A stretch of DNA of 64,000 bases from Hofstenia miamia (GCA_004352715.1 SCFE01000041.1:1859553-1923552), one strand, 5' to 3'; counted from the stretch's first letter, positions 12,279 through 24,794 are shown. Numbers and translations: made by a program. The notes: generated from the letters alone by a model not told the origin.

Positions 12279-12985
12279 TCAATGTGCAGATTCAAAGTTT
12301 AATCTTTTAACCAAGAAATCACGCTTGCTTTCTACTGGAATATGAGTTTTCCGAATATCCATAATGGTTTTTATGGCATTCTTACGATATGATAGGCTGT
12401 CAGAGGCTAACATTGATAGCAAAATATTTTCAGTGTGAGAAAAATAAGCTTTGTTTTGCAAAACACATTGAACAATAGAACGAACTACTTCGTCTTTGAT
12501 CTTTTGACTTTCACGGACAAGAAAAAATAAATTCTGGGACCATATATGGCAGATTCTTGAGTTTTGATAAGGAATCATGCTGGTGCAAAGATTCTTACAA
12601 CATACATCACCAAGGAGACAAGTGAATAAGAGGGATTTACCGTGCAGCAGTATAAATAATAGTCTGGATGCTGTTGTTAGCCATCGACTGTGGCTCAATG
12701 CACCTATTTTTTCATGCTGAAGGGAATTGTCCATAATCCCAGTCGTAATTGCAGTGCAGACTCGGAATAAATATCCTTGGTCACTGGATAAAGTTTTTCT
12801 GATGCAATCCGGAACATATGGCATATGGCATATTTGAAGAACGAATGACACGAAACTGAACTAGCGTTAGTGTAGATAAATCAGAGAGGTGTTTTCCAAT
12901 AGGCTCTTTTAGTTGATTTTCACTTACAGTTTTTCCATCCAGCTCCTCTATGAGATGTCTCAAAGGTAATTCATTTACATTGACG
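12279..12985 (-). pseudogene. Transposase-like gene, middle and C-terminal part (inverted fragment)
   Basis: Read on the minus strand, this encodes NELPLRHLIEELDGKT, then a frameshifted stretch, then a 190-codon open frame (12851-12279). That frame contains SRWLTTASRL and a C-terminal region rich in Ile, Lys and Ser. The first 400 bases are homologous to 14055-14445 on the plus strand. I associate the NELPLRHL / HSRWLTTA protein type with multicopy genes in arthropod genomes that look transposase-derived, but I cannot name a superfamily firmly. The frameshift near 12790-12850 breaks it. Together with the next feature it probably represents one gene split by an inversion or by two adjacent truncated insertions. 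Confidence 0.6.
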
Positions 12986-12992
12986 TTGGAAA

Positions 12993-14445
12993 ATGCTTCT
13001 TATATATACAACTTACTCCCAACGAAGAACAAGACCAAAGTATGAAATTGCTGAGAAAATTTATACATATGCTTCTATTCCAACTATTAGTTTTAAAAAG
13101 ATAACAGAGAAGGTTTTAGATATTTACAGGATATATACAAACTTTAGCAAAATTCCAAAAGCAAAACAGTATGCAAATGGAATAAAATCTCGGATTTTCA
13201 TCCAAAGACTTGAGAAAACCTCCAAAGCCCTGTCTGAGTTATTTAATGTTGCAAATTTGCAAGTTATCCCAACAGCTGAGTTGGAATTTTTTGAAGATCA
13301 AAAACGCCCTCGGTTGATTATAATATCTTGCTCTAAGGATATTAAAACATCAGTCAAATGGCAACAAAAGCAGACAGAAAACGAAAGGAACAAACTAGAT
13401 GCAATAAAACTCACACTATTTCAGAAATGTCTCAATTAATATGTGATTTCAGTACAGATGATGATGAAGACCAAGTCGAAAACAAAAATGATGAGGACTA
13501 TGTTTCAACAATTTCACACAGGCAAACAAATATTAAAGTTGACTTGACACCAGTTGTAGAAATGAAACTTCGATTTTCTCTCTCAGATAGGGCCACATCC
13601 TCAATAGTTTCTGCAGCTTTGTCCTCAACAGAAACTCCTACAGTGGTTGATCGTTCATCAATCAGACGTGCTGTCAAGAAAAGGATTCTGGATGCTAAAA
13701 CCGAGTCTGTGACACTGGATGGTTGCCTAGGCTTTTATAGAAGACGCGACAAAGTGCTTACCCGTAAAAAAGTGGGAACAAAATTCTACGAAAACCAAAA
13801 TCAAAGCTGAAAACTATACATTGGTATACCAGTCTGATTGGTCTTACTTGGGATTTGTGACGCCAAAAACTGGAAAAGCACATGACATTGCGGAGTCAAT
13901 GTTTACCTTTTTGAGTGACAATAACATTCTTGAAAACTTAGTTGCTATCTAATGTGGTGGAACGAATGTGAATACTGGTTGGAAAGGAGGCGTAATCAAG
14001 TACATTGAATCCTTTGTTGGCAAAAAATTGCAATGGTTTATTTGCATGTTTCATGTAAATGAATTACCTTTGAGACACCTCATAGAGGACCTGGATGGAA
14101 AAACTGTAAGTGGAAATCAACTAAAAGGGCCTATTGGAAAACAGCCCTCTGATTTATCTACACTAACACCAGTTCAGTTTCGTGTCATTCGTTCTTCAAA
14201 TATGCCATATGTTCCGGATTGTATCAGAAAAACTTTATCCAGTGACCAAAGATATTTATTCCGAGTCTGCACTGCAATTACGACTGGGATTATGGACAAT
14301 TCCCTTCAGCATGAAAAAATAGGTGCATTGAGCCACAGTCCATGGCTAACAACAGCATCCAGACTTTATTATTTATACTGCTGCACGGTAAATCCCCCTT
14401 ATTCGCTTGTCTCCTTGGTGATGTATGTTGTAAGAATCTATGCCA
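12993..14445 (+). pseudogene. Transposase-like gene, N-terminal and middle part
   Basis: Three successive frames carry the gene. The frame at 12993-13439 holds the N-terminal region, including LELFEDQKRPR-like charged sequence (actual residues ELEFFEDQKRPR). A frameshift leads to 13358-13810, with an acidic run (DDDEDQ) and basic patches. After a stop at 13808-13810 the frame continues through SDWSYLGFVTPKTGKAHD to a TAA at about 13950, then GGTNVNTGWKGGVI, a Cys-x3-His (CMFH) before VNELPLRHL, and HSPWLTTASRL. The order and motifs match the opposed fragment to the left in the shared part. Several stops and a frameshift make it non-functional. The homology stops near 14445 at the piggyBac remains. 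Confidence 0.6.
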
Positions 14446-15908
14446 ATATAACTTGTTTTATGTGTAAACAGATCTCTAACAAAGAGTAGAGAGGAAATCC
14501 AGTTATGTCCTGTCAAGTGACGACCAGAATTAAGAAAAGGTCTCATCAGCCACATGGTGATTGCATGGCCAACACTAGTGTATGAATTTCTAAACAAATC
14601 TGATAGAGTTTTTGACCCTGCATAAATTAAGCCATTCCAGACAATGAAATTATTTGTATCTGCGACCCAAAATATCTTGATGCCAAATTTTCCTGGTTTT
14701 GATGCTTTATGTTGTTTTATACTGACGCATCTATTAAACTCAAGAAGTTGCTCATCAATGGTCAGATATTGTCCTGGAATCACATAATCTGTTAGATGAG
14801 AACAAAACGTTTCAAACATAAACCCTACTGGTGAAATTGGATCACTTCTGTCACGACGGAGCGGGTCATCAAATCGCAAGACAGATTATATTTCTTTGAA
14901 CCGTTTTCGACTCTTAGTAGCCAACTCGCTCACTCCAAAGTTCACTGTTTGAGCGATAATGAGATCGAAAAACACCTAATTATAGCTTGAAAATACAAAT
15001 TCTTATGTTTTATAGTGAAAAAATAAAATGCTATTTTAGTGTTTTGCGAAATTTTGGAATGAAAATCATTCAAATTGGACAAAACTAAAAACTAAAATGA
15101 GAAAAAAAATACGAGGAAAAAAATACAAAAAGCTCATTCAAATTGCATTAACACAAAATGCTAATAATCCTATGCAGCATAGGAGCTTACAGGCATGCCA
15201 GGTACACACATTTTATAAAATTGAAGTGTTTAAAAACTCGCTTTTCCTAATTAGGTTTCCGTTTTGAAAATATTTTTTAAAATAATTTCAAACTATGAAC
15301 CTAATAATATGAGAATGTCTAAAAAATCTTCAAATTCAATGGGGCAATTAATACAAATCGTTTTAGGTCACTAGGATTCATCCTATTCCATGCTGCAACC
15401 ATTCTTTTTCTTTGGGTATTAGAGTTTCTAATAATATCATCTAAAATTGGATCAAGATAAAGAAGAACTGCTTCTTTTTCATTCACTGGGTTTATTCCTT
15501 GCTTGACACCTGCGTGAAGCTTGAAAAGGTTTTGAACTGATTGTCTTCCAGGAATATTTCTTGCAGAATATTAACTCCATTCTTTGAAAATTATTGTCAT
15601 CGTTTTTAGGGAGAAAGTTTTCATCTGAATCACTGATTGATGGCAACTCATAGACATCTTCTTGCTCTAGATGACTATCACTGGTTATTCTTAAGAAATC
15701 CTTTTCTAATATTCAAATAATTTTATTTAATATTTGAATGAATTTCTTCAGAAGAAACAGAATCAAAGAGAGATTCATTGTCGTCATCAGATGAATCCTC
15801 AACTTTATGGATGCTTGTAAAAAAATCTTCAGCTAGTGCTGCTGCTGCATGCTTTTGGCAAGACGCTACTGAATTGCCAGTAATAGCTTGTGAACGCTTC
15901 ATTAGCAA
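14446..15908 (-). pseudogene. Decayed piggyBac-type transposase
   Basis: On the minus strand the N-terminal region (15908-15723) is acidic and Ser-rich. A second segment near 15570-15330 encodes YLDPILDDIIRNSNTQR and MVAAWNRMNPSDLKRF, the N-terminal helical part of piggyBac transposases. The open frame at 14879-14373 encodes YLTIDEQLLEF (matching the first catalytic Asp region), the SKPGKFGIK stretch, and sequence up to about the second catalytic region. The interval 15320-14890 is degenerate, and the C-terminal catalytic and Cys-rich parts are absent. No TTAA-flanked terminus could be placed, so the element is truncated. It is only distantly similar to the piggyBac at 31.8-34.5 kb. Confidence 0.75.
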
Positions 15909-17589
15909 TTACTAAACGCAAAAAAATTAAAGTTATTGTCATATTTTGATGCATTCGGCTTTTTATAGAATAAGAATCATACTAAGCAACTTAAATGAGG
16001 AATTCAAGATTAACACGAATGAAATTTCTTAGATTTAGCTAATCAACTAAAAAACTTTACATCATTTTGATCTATTAAATATAAAATGTCATTGAGGTGT
16101 CTGAAACCCCAAAGGACCATAGCAGCATTTTAAACTGTTGGCTCATTAACCGTTAATTAATGATATATAAATTTAATATTAAAAATAATGAAATTCCTAG
16201 TACAGATTACCAGTGGCGGAGCTTGGGCTACTTTGCCTAGTGTGCGATGCAGAGTTGCTAGTGGTTCGGTTTGGTTTCGTCATTGTATTAAATAAAAATA
16301 CGTCAATACTGAACTGAAAGTTTCAAAATTTACAATGAAGATCAATTGCTTAAGCTTGAAGTCATCCAGTACATGATTAAATGTGTAATTTTTTAAATAC
16401 TCTACATCAACGTAAAATATGATTCAAATGAATATTTCTTAAAATCAGATGTCAAGTAAGATATTTGAAATTGATACCTTAGTTAATTTAATAACATCAC
16501 GAAATATTTAAACACCAGACAGGGCCAGTATGTGATCAGACCAACTTTTCAATTTCAACCAAGACCAAAACTCATTTGCTATTATTTTCAAACCTCTATA
16601 TTTGTAATGAAAGCAGAAATAGATGACCCACCAGAGATGGAATCCGATCCGATCCGAACTTTTAAAAAAATTTTAATTTTCAACACGAAACGGATCCGAA
16701 TTTAAATAAGTATTCTAACAATAAACAAACATAAACCCAAAAAATATTTATGTTTTTTAATGCGAATAGAAAATTTTAAGTACTTCAACACTATCTTGAG
16801 ATAAAAAAATAGACATATACTTACGGAATAATACATGCAAATCAACTTATTTTTAAGCTTTGTTATAATCTAGTTCTTAAAATTGTCATCAACTATAATC
16901 ATAATGTATTTATAGATTTTAAATAGTTGAGTTGCTTATAATATTACCTACCGTATTATTTTTTTTATGTCCAAATTCAAAAATAACCACTTTGCATTGT
17001 CACTATGAATTGAAGTTGTTTCAGACAAGATAAATTTACTTCAAAATTGCAGCTTAGGCAATGAAAACAAGAATAGCACAAATAATGGCAAATTAAAGAA
17101 CAATCCCAAAATTTATATTGCAAGACATTAAAATAATTGTTGTAGAGTGTATTAAAATCCGTGATAGAAAAATTAATTTTTCAAACAAAATTTGAGATTT
17201 AAATATAAATTTTAAATTTTACTGAAATTGGATAAAAATTTTTGAATTATATAGCAGCAACATTAAATAAATTCACACCCTATTAATAGTATGCCGACAA
17301 TATGGTTCCATAAACATTTTTTTATTAGTGATTATAATAATGAAAAATCTTCTGAGTACTAAGTTGATCTTGGCATTGCAAGTTGCTTAGAGTGCATATT
17401 TAAATGAGATTTTTTGATTGAAGAGTATCCCAAATTATATTAGTATTTTTACATTTTGCAGGGTTTGCAAAAGCTAAGGCATTCCACTTGGTTCTCTTTG
17501 TTCTGTGCACTTTGACATAATTCTGCGTTTCCATTTGCAGGTTTGTACAAACAAATGTTTTAGGTTGATTACTATTTTATCATTGTGAT

Positions 17590-17996
17590 CAGAGGTGTAA
17601 ATGGGTCTCTGAATATTGACCCAGACCCATTTGGACCCACAACCGAGCTGACCCAGACACAATTTAAATTTAAATTATGTCCCAGTTTCACACAAAAAAA
17701 GTTTCTGATTAATATATCTAATAAACAAACATGAATACCATTGTAAAACTAATCTATTCTTGTATTGTAAACATGGGTAACATAAATTTTAGTTGAACAA
17801 AATTGAAAGATATACATGTATGTGACAATTATTTATTGACAATAATTATTTTACAGATACAAAGTTCAACTTGTACATTATACATCATTAATTTGACCCA
17901 ATGCAAAATTATGTTAATAGACACAGACCCAACTACACATAAATGTGATCCAATTTGACCCAGATCCAGACCCAGTTTGACCCACTTACACCCCTG
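17590..17996. mobile_element. Innermost 407-bp hAT-type MITE, GACCCA subterminal repeats
   Basis: The termini are CAGAGGTGTAAATGGGTC and, reversed, CAGGGGTGTAAGTGGGTC. A perfect 8-base duplication, ATTGTGAT, flanks it (17582-17589 and 17997-18004). Both ends carry repeated GACCCA. The interior is AT-rich and non-coding. Its right two-thirds reappears at 18255-18602 through the assembly duplication. Confidence 0.92.
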
Positions 17997-18858
17997 ATTG
18001 TGATAGCTAACATGAATCGCATTTTCAGATTTGAAGTATTGGTCACCAATTTTATAAGTTATTGGAAAAATAACACGGAACCTGTTGTATGAACAATAAA
18101 ATTCAATTACAAAATTTCATTTAGATTGAGTTTATTAAATTAGGATTAAATGTAAAAATTTGCGTAATTTATAAAATGTACAAATACACAAGTTTTAAAA
18201 ATTTTTTTATCCGAATTTTCTCAAAATGAAGATCCGATCCGTATCCGTTTCCANGACCCAGACCCAATTTAAATTTAAATTATGTCCCAGTTTCACACAA
18301 AAAAAGTTTCTGATTAATATATCTAATAAACAAACATGAATACCATTGTAAAACTAATCTATTCTTGTATTGTAAACATGGGTAACATAAATTTTAGTTG
18401 AACAAAATTGAAAGATATACATGTATGTGACAATTATTTATTGACAATAATTATTTTACAGATACAAAGTTCAACTTGTACATTATACATCATTAATTTG
18501 ACCCAATGCAAAATTATGTTAATAGACACAGACCCAACTACACATAAATGTGATCCAATTTGACCCAGATCCAGACCCAGTTTGACCCACTTACACCCCT
18601 GATTGTGATAGCTAACATGAATCGCATTTTCAGATTTGAAGTATTGGTCACCAATTTTATAAGTTATTGGAAAAATAACACGGAACCTGTTGTATGAACA
18701 ATAAAATTCAATTACAAAATTTCATTTAGATTGAGTTTATTAAATTAGGATTAAATGTAAAAATTTGCGTAATTTATAAAATGTACAAATACACAAGTTT
18801 TAAAAATTTTTTTATCCGAATTTTCTCAAAATGAAGATCCGATCCGTATCCGTTTCCA
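17650..18858. repeat. 604-bp direct duplication joined by a single N (18254)
   Basis: Positions 17650-18253 and 18255-18858 are equal in length and almost identical, and they meet at one N. The junction falls inside the nested MITEs and repeats part of them, which no transposition event would do. This looks like two overlapping contig ends laid side by side. Confidence 0.92.
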
Positions 18859-19097
18859 TTTCTGCGATCCACCTAACAGTACCTTATGCAGTCATTATTA
18901 AGGCGGACTGAGAAACCATGTTTTCGCCACAAATTACTATTTATAAAAATAGTGTAAAAATCAGTTTGATGCGGTATTAAATTTACTCAGTTACCAAATA
19001 ATCGATAGGAAAAAACGCTGTAAAATCATAAAAATGCTGGTTAGAAGGTGTGCGGCACACACCTCGCACATAAAGATAATACGCCCCTGCAGATTAC

Positions 19098-19540
19098 TAA
19101 TCGAATAAAATATAGATGCACTAAATTTAATTTCGTCTAATGCACGTCTATCGAATTTAAGTATTCTGTGTAGTGCGATGCTCATGTAAATAATTTATTA
19201 ATCATTGCAAATCGCTCACTATTTAGTAGATATGCAACGATTTGACAAATTATTTGTATAGATCATTTTCAAATAAGAATAATTTATTCAAAGGGACATT
19301 GAACAACTTCAACATAAATATTAAATAGAAAAAATTTAAATTCAATTCGTAAAAATAAAAATTAATATTTTCCAAAATTTGATGAACATTAATAATGCAT
19401 TGTAGCATAATTTAATATAGATTTGGTTTAAAATCTGTGAGTTGCTATGCTTTATTAATGTTTTGAAAAAATATATGGATTCCGGTTGCGTTTAAAAAAC
19501 AATATTTGTCAGGCCGTTAGCCTTTTCTTTGAAATAAAAT
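19098..19540. repeat. Dispersed repeat R1, copy C (diverged)
   Basis: The run from GCACGTCTATCGAA through the tract around 19280-19460 parallels 30830-31175, and the copy ends in GTCAGGCCGTTAGCC, matching 31177-31191. It is more diverged than copies A and B. Confidence 0.65.
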
Positions 19541-20262
19541 TAGGTTAGCAAGTTGGAACTGAGTGTTATATAGAACATAAAATTTAAATATATTTTCCTC
19601 TAATAACAAATTTTGGTGACAAATTAACTTAACATTTTGGCAAAAATTACACCTTTTTGCTTCGTTTTTTTTCACACGAAAATTTACCAAAAGTTCTCGT
19701 TATTTTGCTTCGAAAAATAACCGGAATTTTTCGTCATTCAATTTCGAAATATATAGCTAAAACCTTTCGTTTTTTAGTTTTGAAGCGCAACCTGGTATAT
19801 TAATGAACATTGTACTCAAATTTATGATAAAAACATTAATGCGTAAAAAGGCAATAAATTTAAATGTCAAACATGGGCCTGCTGTTCATGCACTGCAAAA
19901 TATTAAATACGACGTAAGGCTCTGTTTTCAATGAAATATTATCAGAAATGAAAAGCATAGTCTGATACAATTTAACCAAAATTTTATTGTAATCAGATCT
20001 GTGAAATTCCTCCATGCAGTACGCTGCATATATATTGTGATTAAGCTAATTAAACATGATAATTATCTGGGACGGATGAATCGACTTGACGTTTTATGTG
20101 TAATCTGATCCATATGCAAGCTTATGCAATGCAATTCCAACACAGTCACAGCAATCTAATCTGACTTTTATTCTATATTATGAACATATTAAAAAATATT
20201 TACATTTGCCGTTTCCAAATGCTGATCAATTAAGAATACTTAATCATATCTTGCAAATGCAT

Positions 20263-20300
<38 letters not shown>

Positions 20301-20670
20301 CAATTGTATATTGTATCAATGAGCTATTACGTCCAAAATAATATAAGTTTTTACACCAGAAGTGAATGTACTAAGCAAGCCACTATTGAAAATGCTGTTT
20401 TCCACCAATTCCTTTTCTATATACAATTTGAATGTTATTCAATGAATGAAAGTTGCATCTTATTATGGGACGCTGCCCCATTTTAATGCACTGATGATAG
20501 CCAATGAAATTTTTCAAAAACTCACTCCAGAAAATTTTTAAAAACAATTACCTAACTCACACCAGCAACCTGAACTGATATACTCAACTCACGTCCATTA
20601 TTGCACAAATGAACAGAACAAATTATTCCGAGGAGCAAAATCCTGGCAGGTAGAGGGAGAGATAATGAGA
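19541..20670. other. No recognisable gene; contains a (TA)n tract
   Basis: This is AT-rich sequence with a (TA)n run at 20266-20296. Open frames are short and one of them consists partly of the microsatellite. Confidence 0.6.
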
Positions 20671-20679
20671 GAATGGTAG

Positions 20680-20850
20680 AACAGTGACTCAGCTACGTTA
20701 CATAGATGACCTGAAGATGCATGCAAGTACGAGGAAATTGTTGCAGATGCAAGTTGAAACATTTAAGAAGGCAATCAGAGAGTCTGGGTTTTGAGTTTGG
20801 ATTAGGAAAATGTGCAGCTGTAACAATGATCAAGGTCAAATGTAAAAAAG
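20680..20850 (+). pseudogene. LINE reverse transcriptase scrap (R4/Dong-like)
   Basis: On the plus strand the sequence encodes LRYIDDLKMHA, then an acidic and basic helix, then an in-frame stop followed by FGLGKCA. The Y-x-D-D core followed after about 30 residues by FGL-x-KCA is the motif C to motif D arrangement of R2/R4-type LINE reverse transcriptases. Only this piece is recognisable. Confidence 0.5.
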
Positions 20851-21135
20851 AATGTGGCTACGGTCGTAGCCAACGATAAGCACAGCCTGGCCATATGCAG
20901 ACCAATATATAAAAAATGAGGCGGGAATGAATTTTCTCATTATGCAATGAAAACGTACAAAATGGTTTAATATTTGTAAATATAGAGTTTTGAATGTAAA
21001 ATATGCATTAATACAAATCTTAAAGAAGTAGAAATATAAAATTGCGATTAATGATAATGTACAATGATTGTAAAAATAAATCGCAAATAAAATGAAGCAT
21101 CAATTGAACTTTAAATTTTGCGAGAAGTAGCCTTC

Positions 21136-22277
21136 TTAATCCAGAAACTTTGGATTTTGAAGCAATCGCTTCACTACGTTTCTTTCTTTGAATATTGTTA
21201 AAAATATATTTGTTGTACAACGAAGAATTAGTTTAGAAATTCTACTGACATGAGTAGAGCAACAATGTGATGCAATAACACTTTTCACAGTTGATGAAAA
21301 TGTCAAATACACAGATTTAATCAAATCACAGCAATCTTGCCCAAGAATAGCTTCTTGGTTAGTTATAAAAAGTCTGAATATATATTCAATTGCATTCAAT
21401 AATTTCTTTGAAGGAACTACTAACCCCCCGCGATTTAATGCATTTACATAATCTGAAGGAATTCCCTCAATATCAGATTCTTTTAGAATGACACACGTGC
21501 AGTTTGTGCTGGAAATCTTAGATAACTGCTTTGATATGTATCCTGCAATATAAGTAACTACTTCCAATTCATAGTCATTTAAATCCAATAGTTGGCGTTC
21601 TGAAATGACCATATTGAGAAATTCAGATGACGTTGGATGATGTAATATTTCTTGCAGGTCCTCACTGTTGTGATTTGTTAAAAATGATTTCATTTTGATT
21701 ATTTTTTCGGAACACTGTACCTAATATAGGCCAACTAAATTGAAATCTTTATATATAAAAATATCGTTTGTTTAGGAAAGAGATATTTAATGGCAAAAAA
21801 TAATACATATTTCTACACATTTTATTGCTGTTCAGCTATACAAATATGTCCTGATTTATTGCAATTCTAGAATTGGGTTAATACCTTACTAAAGACTAAC
21901 AATATATTTCATTGATACACAGCCGCACCGTAAATGCAAACTAAATGCATAACGCAATGTATAAGAAATTTTAATATCATATCACAAAACACAAATTCTA
22001 TGTTAAAACTAACCTGAATACTTTTTGGAATATCAAATATTGTAGGAATTGATCCTGCTTTTAATTTCCTTCTCCCTGAAGCTGTAAATACGAAGCAGTC
22101 TTCTGTGAAATGCAATTCGCACACATTGCTATTCTTGGTGATTACAAAATCAGTTCGTGACAATGAGCGTAACCAGTTTGTGCGAAGATCGGTAGCATTT
22201 GGAAAGGAGAAGGCAGTGAAATTAGTTTTATCATCATAACCTGATTTGCAATTTGGTGCTGAACACTTTCTGACCAT
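21136..22277 (-). CDS. THAP-domain P-element-type protein lacking the catalytic core
   Basis: Exon 1 (22277-22014) begins at an ATG and encodes a complete THAP zinc finger in about 85 residues: CSAPNC supplies the first Cys pair, CELHF the second Cys-His pair, and SIPTIF the closing motif. It ends CAG before GTTAGT. A 299-base intron closes at TACAG, and exon 2 (21714-21136) continues in phase with about 190 codons ending in TAG/TAA-type termination. Exon 2 matches the C-terminal region of P-element/THAP9-like transposases (YIAGYISKQL, then RGGLVVPS). The RNase H-like catalytic and GTP-binding parts, several hundred residues in the family, are missing. Such a protein could bind DNA but not cut it, like repressor-type deletion derivatives of P. 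No terminal inverted repeats were found. It may instead be an ordinary decaying fragment, although no stop interrupts the spliced frame. Confidence 0.7.
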
Positions 22278-24054
22278 GAGAAACGTTAAACACTGATTCG
22301 TAATGCACTAGCAGCAGAGAGAGCATTTTATGGTCAAATATCAAAAGAAAATGAATTAAAATGTTTAAATTATAAGGTCAAACAATTTGTCCAGACTTCT
22401 ACAGGTTTATCTTTGAAGGTTGCCATTGTTATTGATCTGAATTGATTTCTACTCAAATAATGTAATTTGATTTGATATATATATTCAAATCAATAGATTT
22501 CAATTGATATGAGTTGATTTAATAATCTTGAAGATGTATTCATTGAAGTTGTAAAATGCCATGTAGCAAATCCCACTGATTTAAGATTCATTACATTTAT
22601 TCTTGTGTAGTGTAATGTACACATAGTTATGGGCATAAAGTCGTATATTTCCACCGAAGACACAACATCCTACTGGAATTTGCAAACCTCACTATTACAT
22701 TTAGTAATGTTAGCCAATAATGTTCTGATATATATCCATGCGTGTTCTGCTGTTGCTTTTGTGGAAGGCTTGCTTAGTCAAGATGCCATATTTTTCACGT
22801 TTATTTTTATGAATTACGAACATCAGTTTTAGTTTTGATTGTGAATTGAAATTATATCAACATTAAGCAATTTTTGCTTACTGAGGTATTGTAAAGAATA
22901 AAAGTTTATAATAATACATAATTGCAAAGGTCCATAAACAATGGAATCGAATCAAGCTCATGCCCATAATAATTTGCTTAAAATAATACATAATTGAGAA
23001 AGTTTCGTAAAATGATTTCCCCAAACATTTAAAAAAGCAAGCAACTTTAAGATTTCTGCAATGTTTAAAAAATTTAAAGATTTATGAAATTTGATTTCAT
23101 GGAAAGTATCATATATTACTGACATTCTGCTTAGCCATGAAAGACAAAATATTAGCAATTTTGAACATTCGTGTATTTGGAATTTATTTGCCAACGTAGT
23201 TTATGAAAATATAAAGAATCATAAGAATATCGTAGTAAATTATTAATTAATCAGGCCGCAACATTTTGAATCCAATCTAACTTAAGAACTCGATATTTAT
23301 AGTAGATGTCATAATAATGAATTGCAGTAATTTAGCTGAGTTAGTGCCAGTTATCTCACAGAATCTCCGCTGTTTTTTCTATTCAAAAATTGACAAATGC
23401 ACATATGTAGGACCCGGGCTATTGTTAGGGTATGGCTAACAGTAGGGTTATCAATGTGTGTTTCCATGGATAAATTACAATCAAATGTTGCTTCTAAAGA
23501 TTTTAATGATTTCGCCAAAACAATATCCCACCAATATTGGAAATTATAATTTAATCCATAGTGCAGTATGTCCTAATATAATTAACAAACTCTTCTTAAT
23601 CTAATAGGAAGGTAGTTACCACAGAGAGAGAGAGAGTGAGAGAGTTCAACTTAAAAGGAGATGTAGATAGACTATACATAGAAAGCACAAGAAGCCGATA
23701 AGGATTGCTAAGTGTGGAGAAACACTCGTACTAAAGGAATATGGAAAAGACCCACATAAGGGATCAGTCCAGGAAGATAAAGATAAGAAAAACTTCCCCC
23801 TTACAAAATCTCCACAAAATTTATTTGGGCAAAGATATTGACACGAATTTCTTCAGGAGAAAGCAAAAAATAAATTTCAATGCAATGAAAATTTTCCGCG
23901 AGCCTTCAGCTAATACCACTTTTTATTTTTTAAGATCTGTGGATTAAGGTGCAATTTTGCACCGCCAATATAAATAAGGTAAATTGAGAAATATATATTT
24001 TGAGACAAAAATATATAGTTTCAGTTGATTGGGCAAACAGCAACGAATGACTTA
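22278..24054. other. No recognisable gene
   Basis: This is AT-rich sequence. There is an imperfect palindrome around 22460-22495 and a short GA-rich tract near 23626-23650. No conserved frame was seen on either strand. Confidence 0.55.
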
Positions 24055-24259
24055 GTTATAACCAGCGCATTGACGTGTATTACCGATATACGATGTTATA
24101 TACGAAATTGTCAGTAACAGTACACGAAATACCGATACACGAAAAATCCTGTTTTTCAAATCGTATTACGTTTATTGTAATTTAATTAATTGCATGGCAA
24201 CTTCAAGCATAAATATGAGACAACTTATGTTACTTCCAGTAATTTTTTTAAATGTAACC

Positions 24260-24794
24260 AAGGCCTACTTTAATCACGGCCTGGCGATTTGCAGTACCAA
24301 AAACGAAAAATAGCAATAAATACTCTTGCAAGTAAAAAATTAGTGTAAATTTTTGTCCAAATATGCAATACAAAGAATAGAAAAAATTCCCATCAAATTT
24401 GTGGATTTACAACCATTGCATTTGCTTGGGAACAAAAAAGGGTTCATCAAACAATTAAAGGTTTTCACAGGCAAAGAAGTAATTTAAATTTATAGAATTT
24501 TTTTGTATATCAATATTCCCTGATTTTTATGACGTCAAATCATAAATTTTGATATGCAGAAAGATGATTGTTTATTGTTAATGGCCTCATTATATTTGCA
24601 GGTGGTTTTTGCAATTTTCAAGGAAGCAAATCACTCCAAAAGGTGCATAGATGTATGTAAAATAGCTCATTCTTTGATTTGGTTACTTAAAATGATTCGT
24701 TGCGTCAAATCTTGGTCTGTGTCGAAGTGTGTTTGCGGCCTCATTTTTGTTAATTTTACTGCAAATCGCCAGGCCGTGATTACACTAGGCCTTG
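24260..24794. mobile_element. 535-bp MITE inserted in the hAT element
   Basis: Inverted ends of about 35 bases face each other: the left reads AAGGCCTACTTTAATCACGG and the right, reversed, has AAGGCCTAGTGTAATCACGG. The 8-base direct repeat ATGTAACC sits at 24252-24259 and 24795-24802. The interior is non-coding. An open frame at 24554-24838 overlaps the right end and is probably accidental. Confidence 0.8.

Larger units (their letters stand above)
16632..18864. mobile_element. Middle hAT-type MITE of the nest, GATCCG subterminal repeats
   Basis: The left end reads CAGAGATGGAATCCGATCC and the right end, reversed, reads CAGAAATGGAAACGGATACG. Both carry tandem GATCCG motifs. The flanking octamers TGACCCAC (16624-16631) and CGATCCAC (18865-18872) agree at six of eight positions, consistent with an old target duplication. 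It lacks coding sequence and hosts the innermost element. Confidence 0.75.
16211..19089. mobile_element. Outer hAT-type non-autonomous element of a three-deep nest
   Basis: The left end starts CAGTGGCGGAGC and the right end, reversed, starts CAGGGGCGTATT. A perfect 8-base duplication, CAGATTAC, flanks it (16203-16210 and 19090-19097). It encodes no transposase. Two further hAT-type elements are inserted inside it, and its apparent length is inflated by about 605 bases because of the single-N duplication. The interval 15909-16202 to its left holds nothing recognisable. Confidence 0.85.

Noticed and set aside
13968-14489. Independent host gene on the plus strand
   Set aside because: It continues the transposase-like gene to its left across a stop and has an opposed duplicate, so it is treated as TE-derived.
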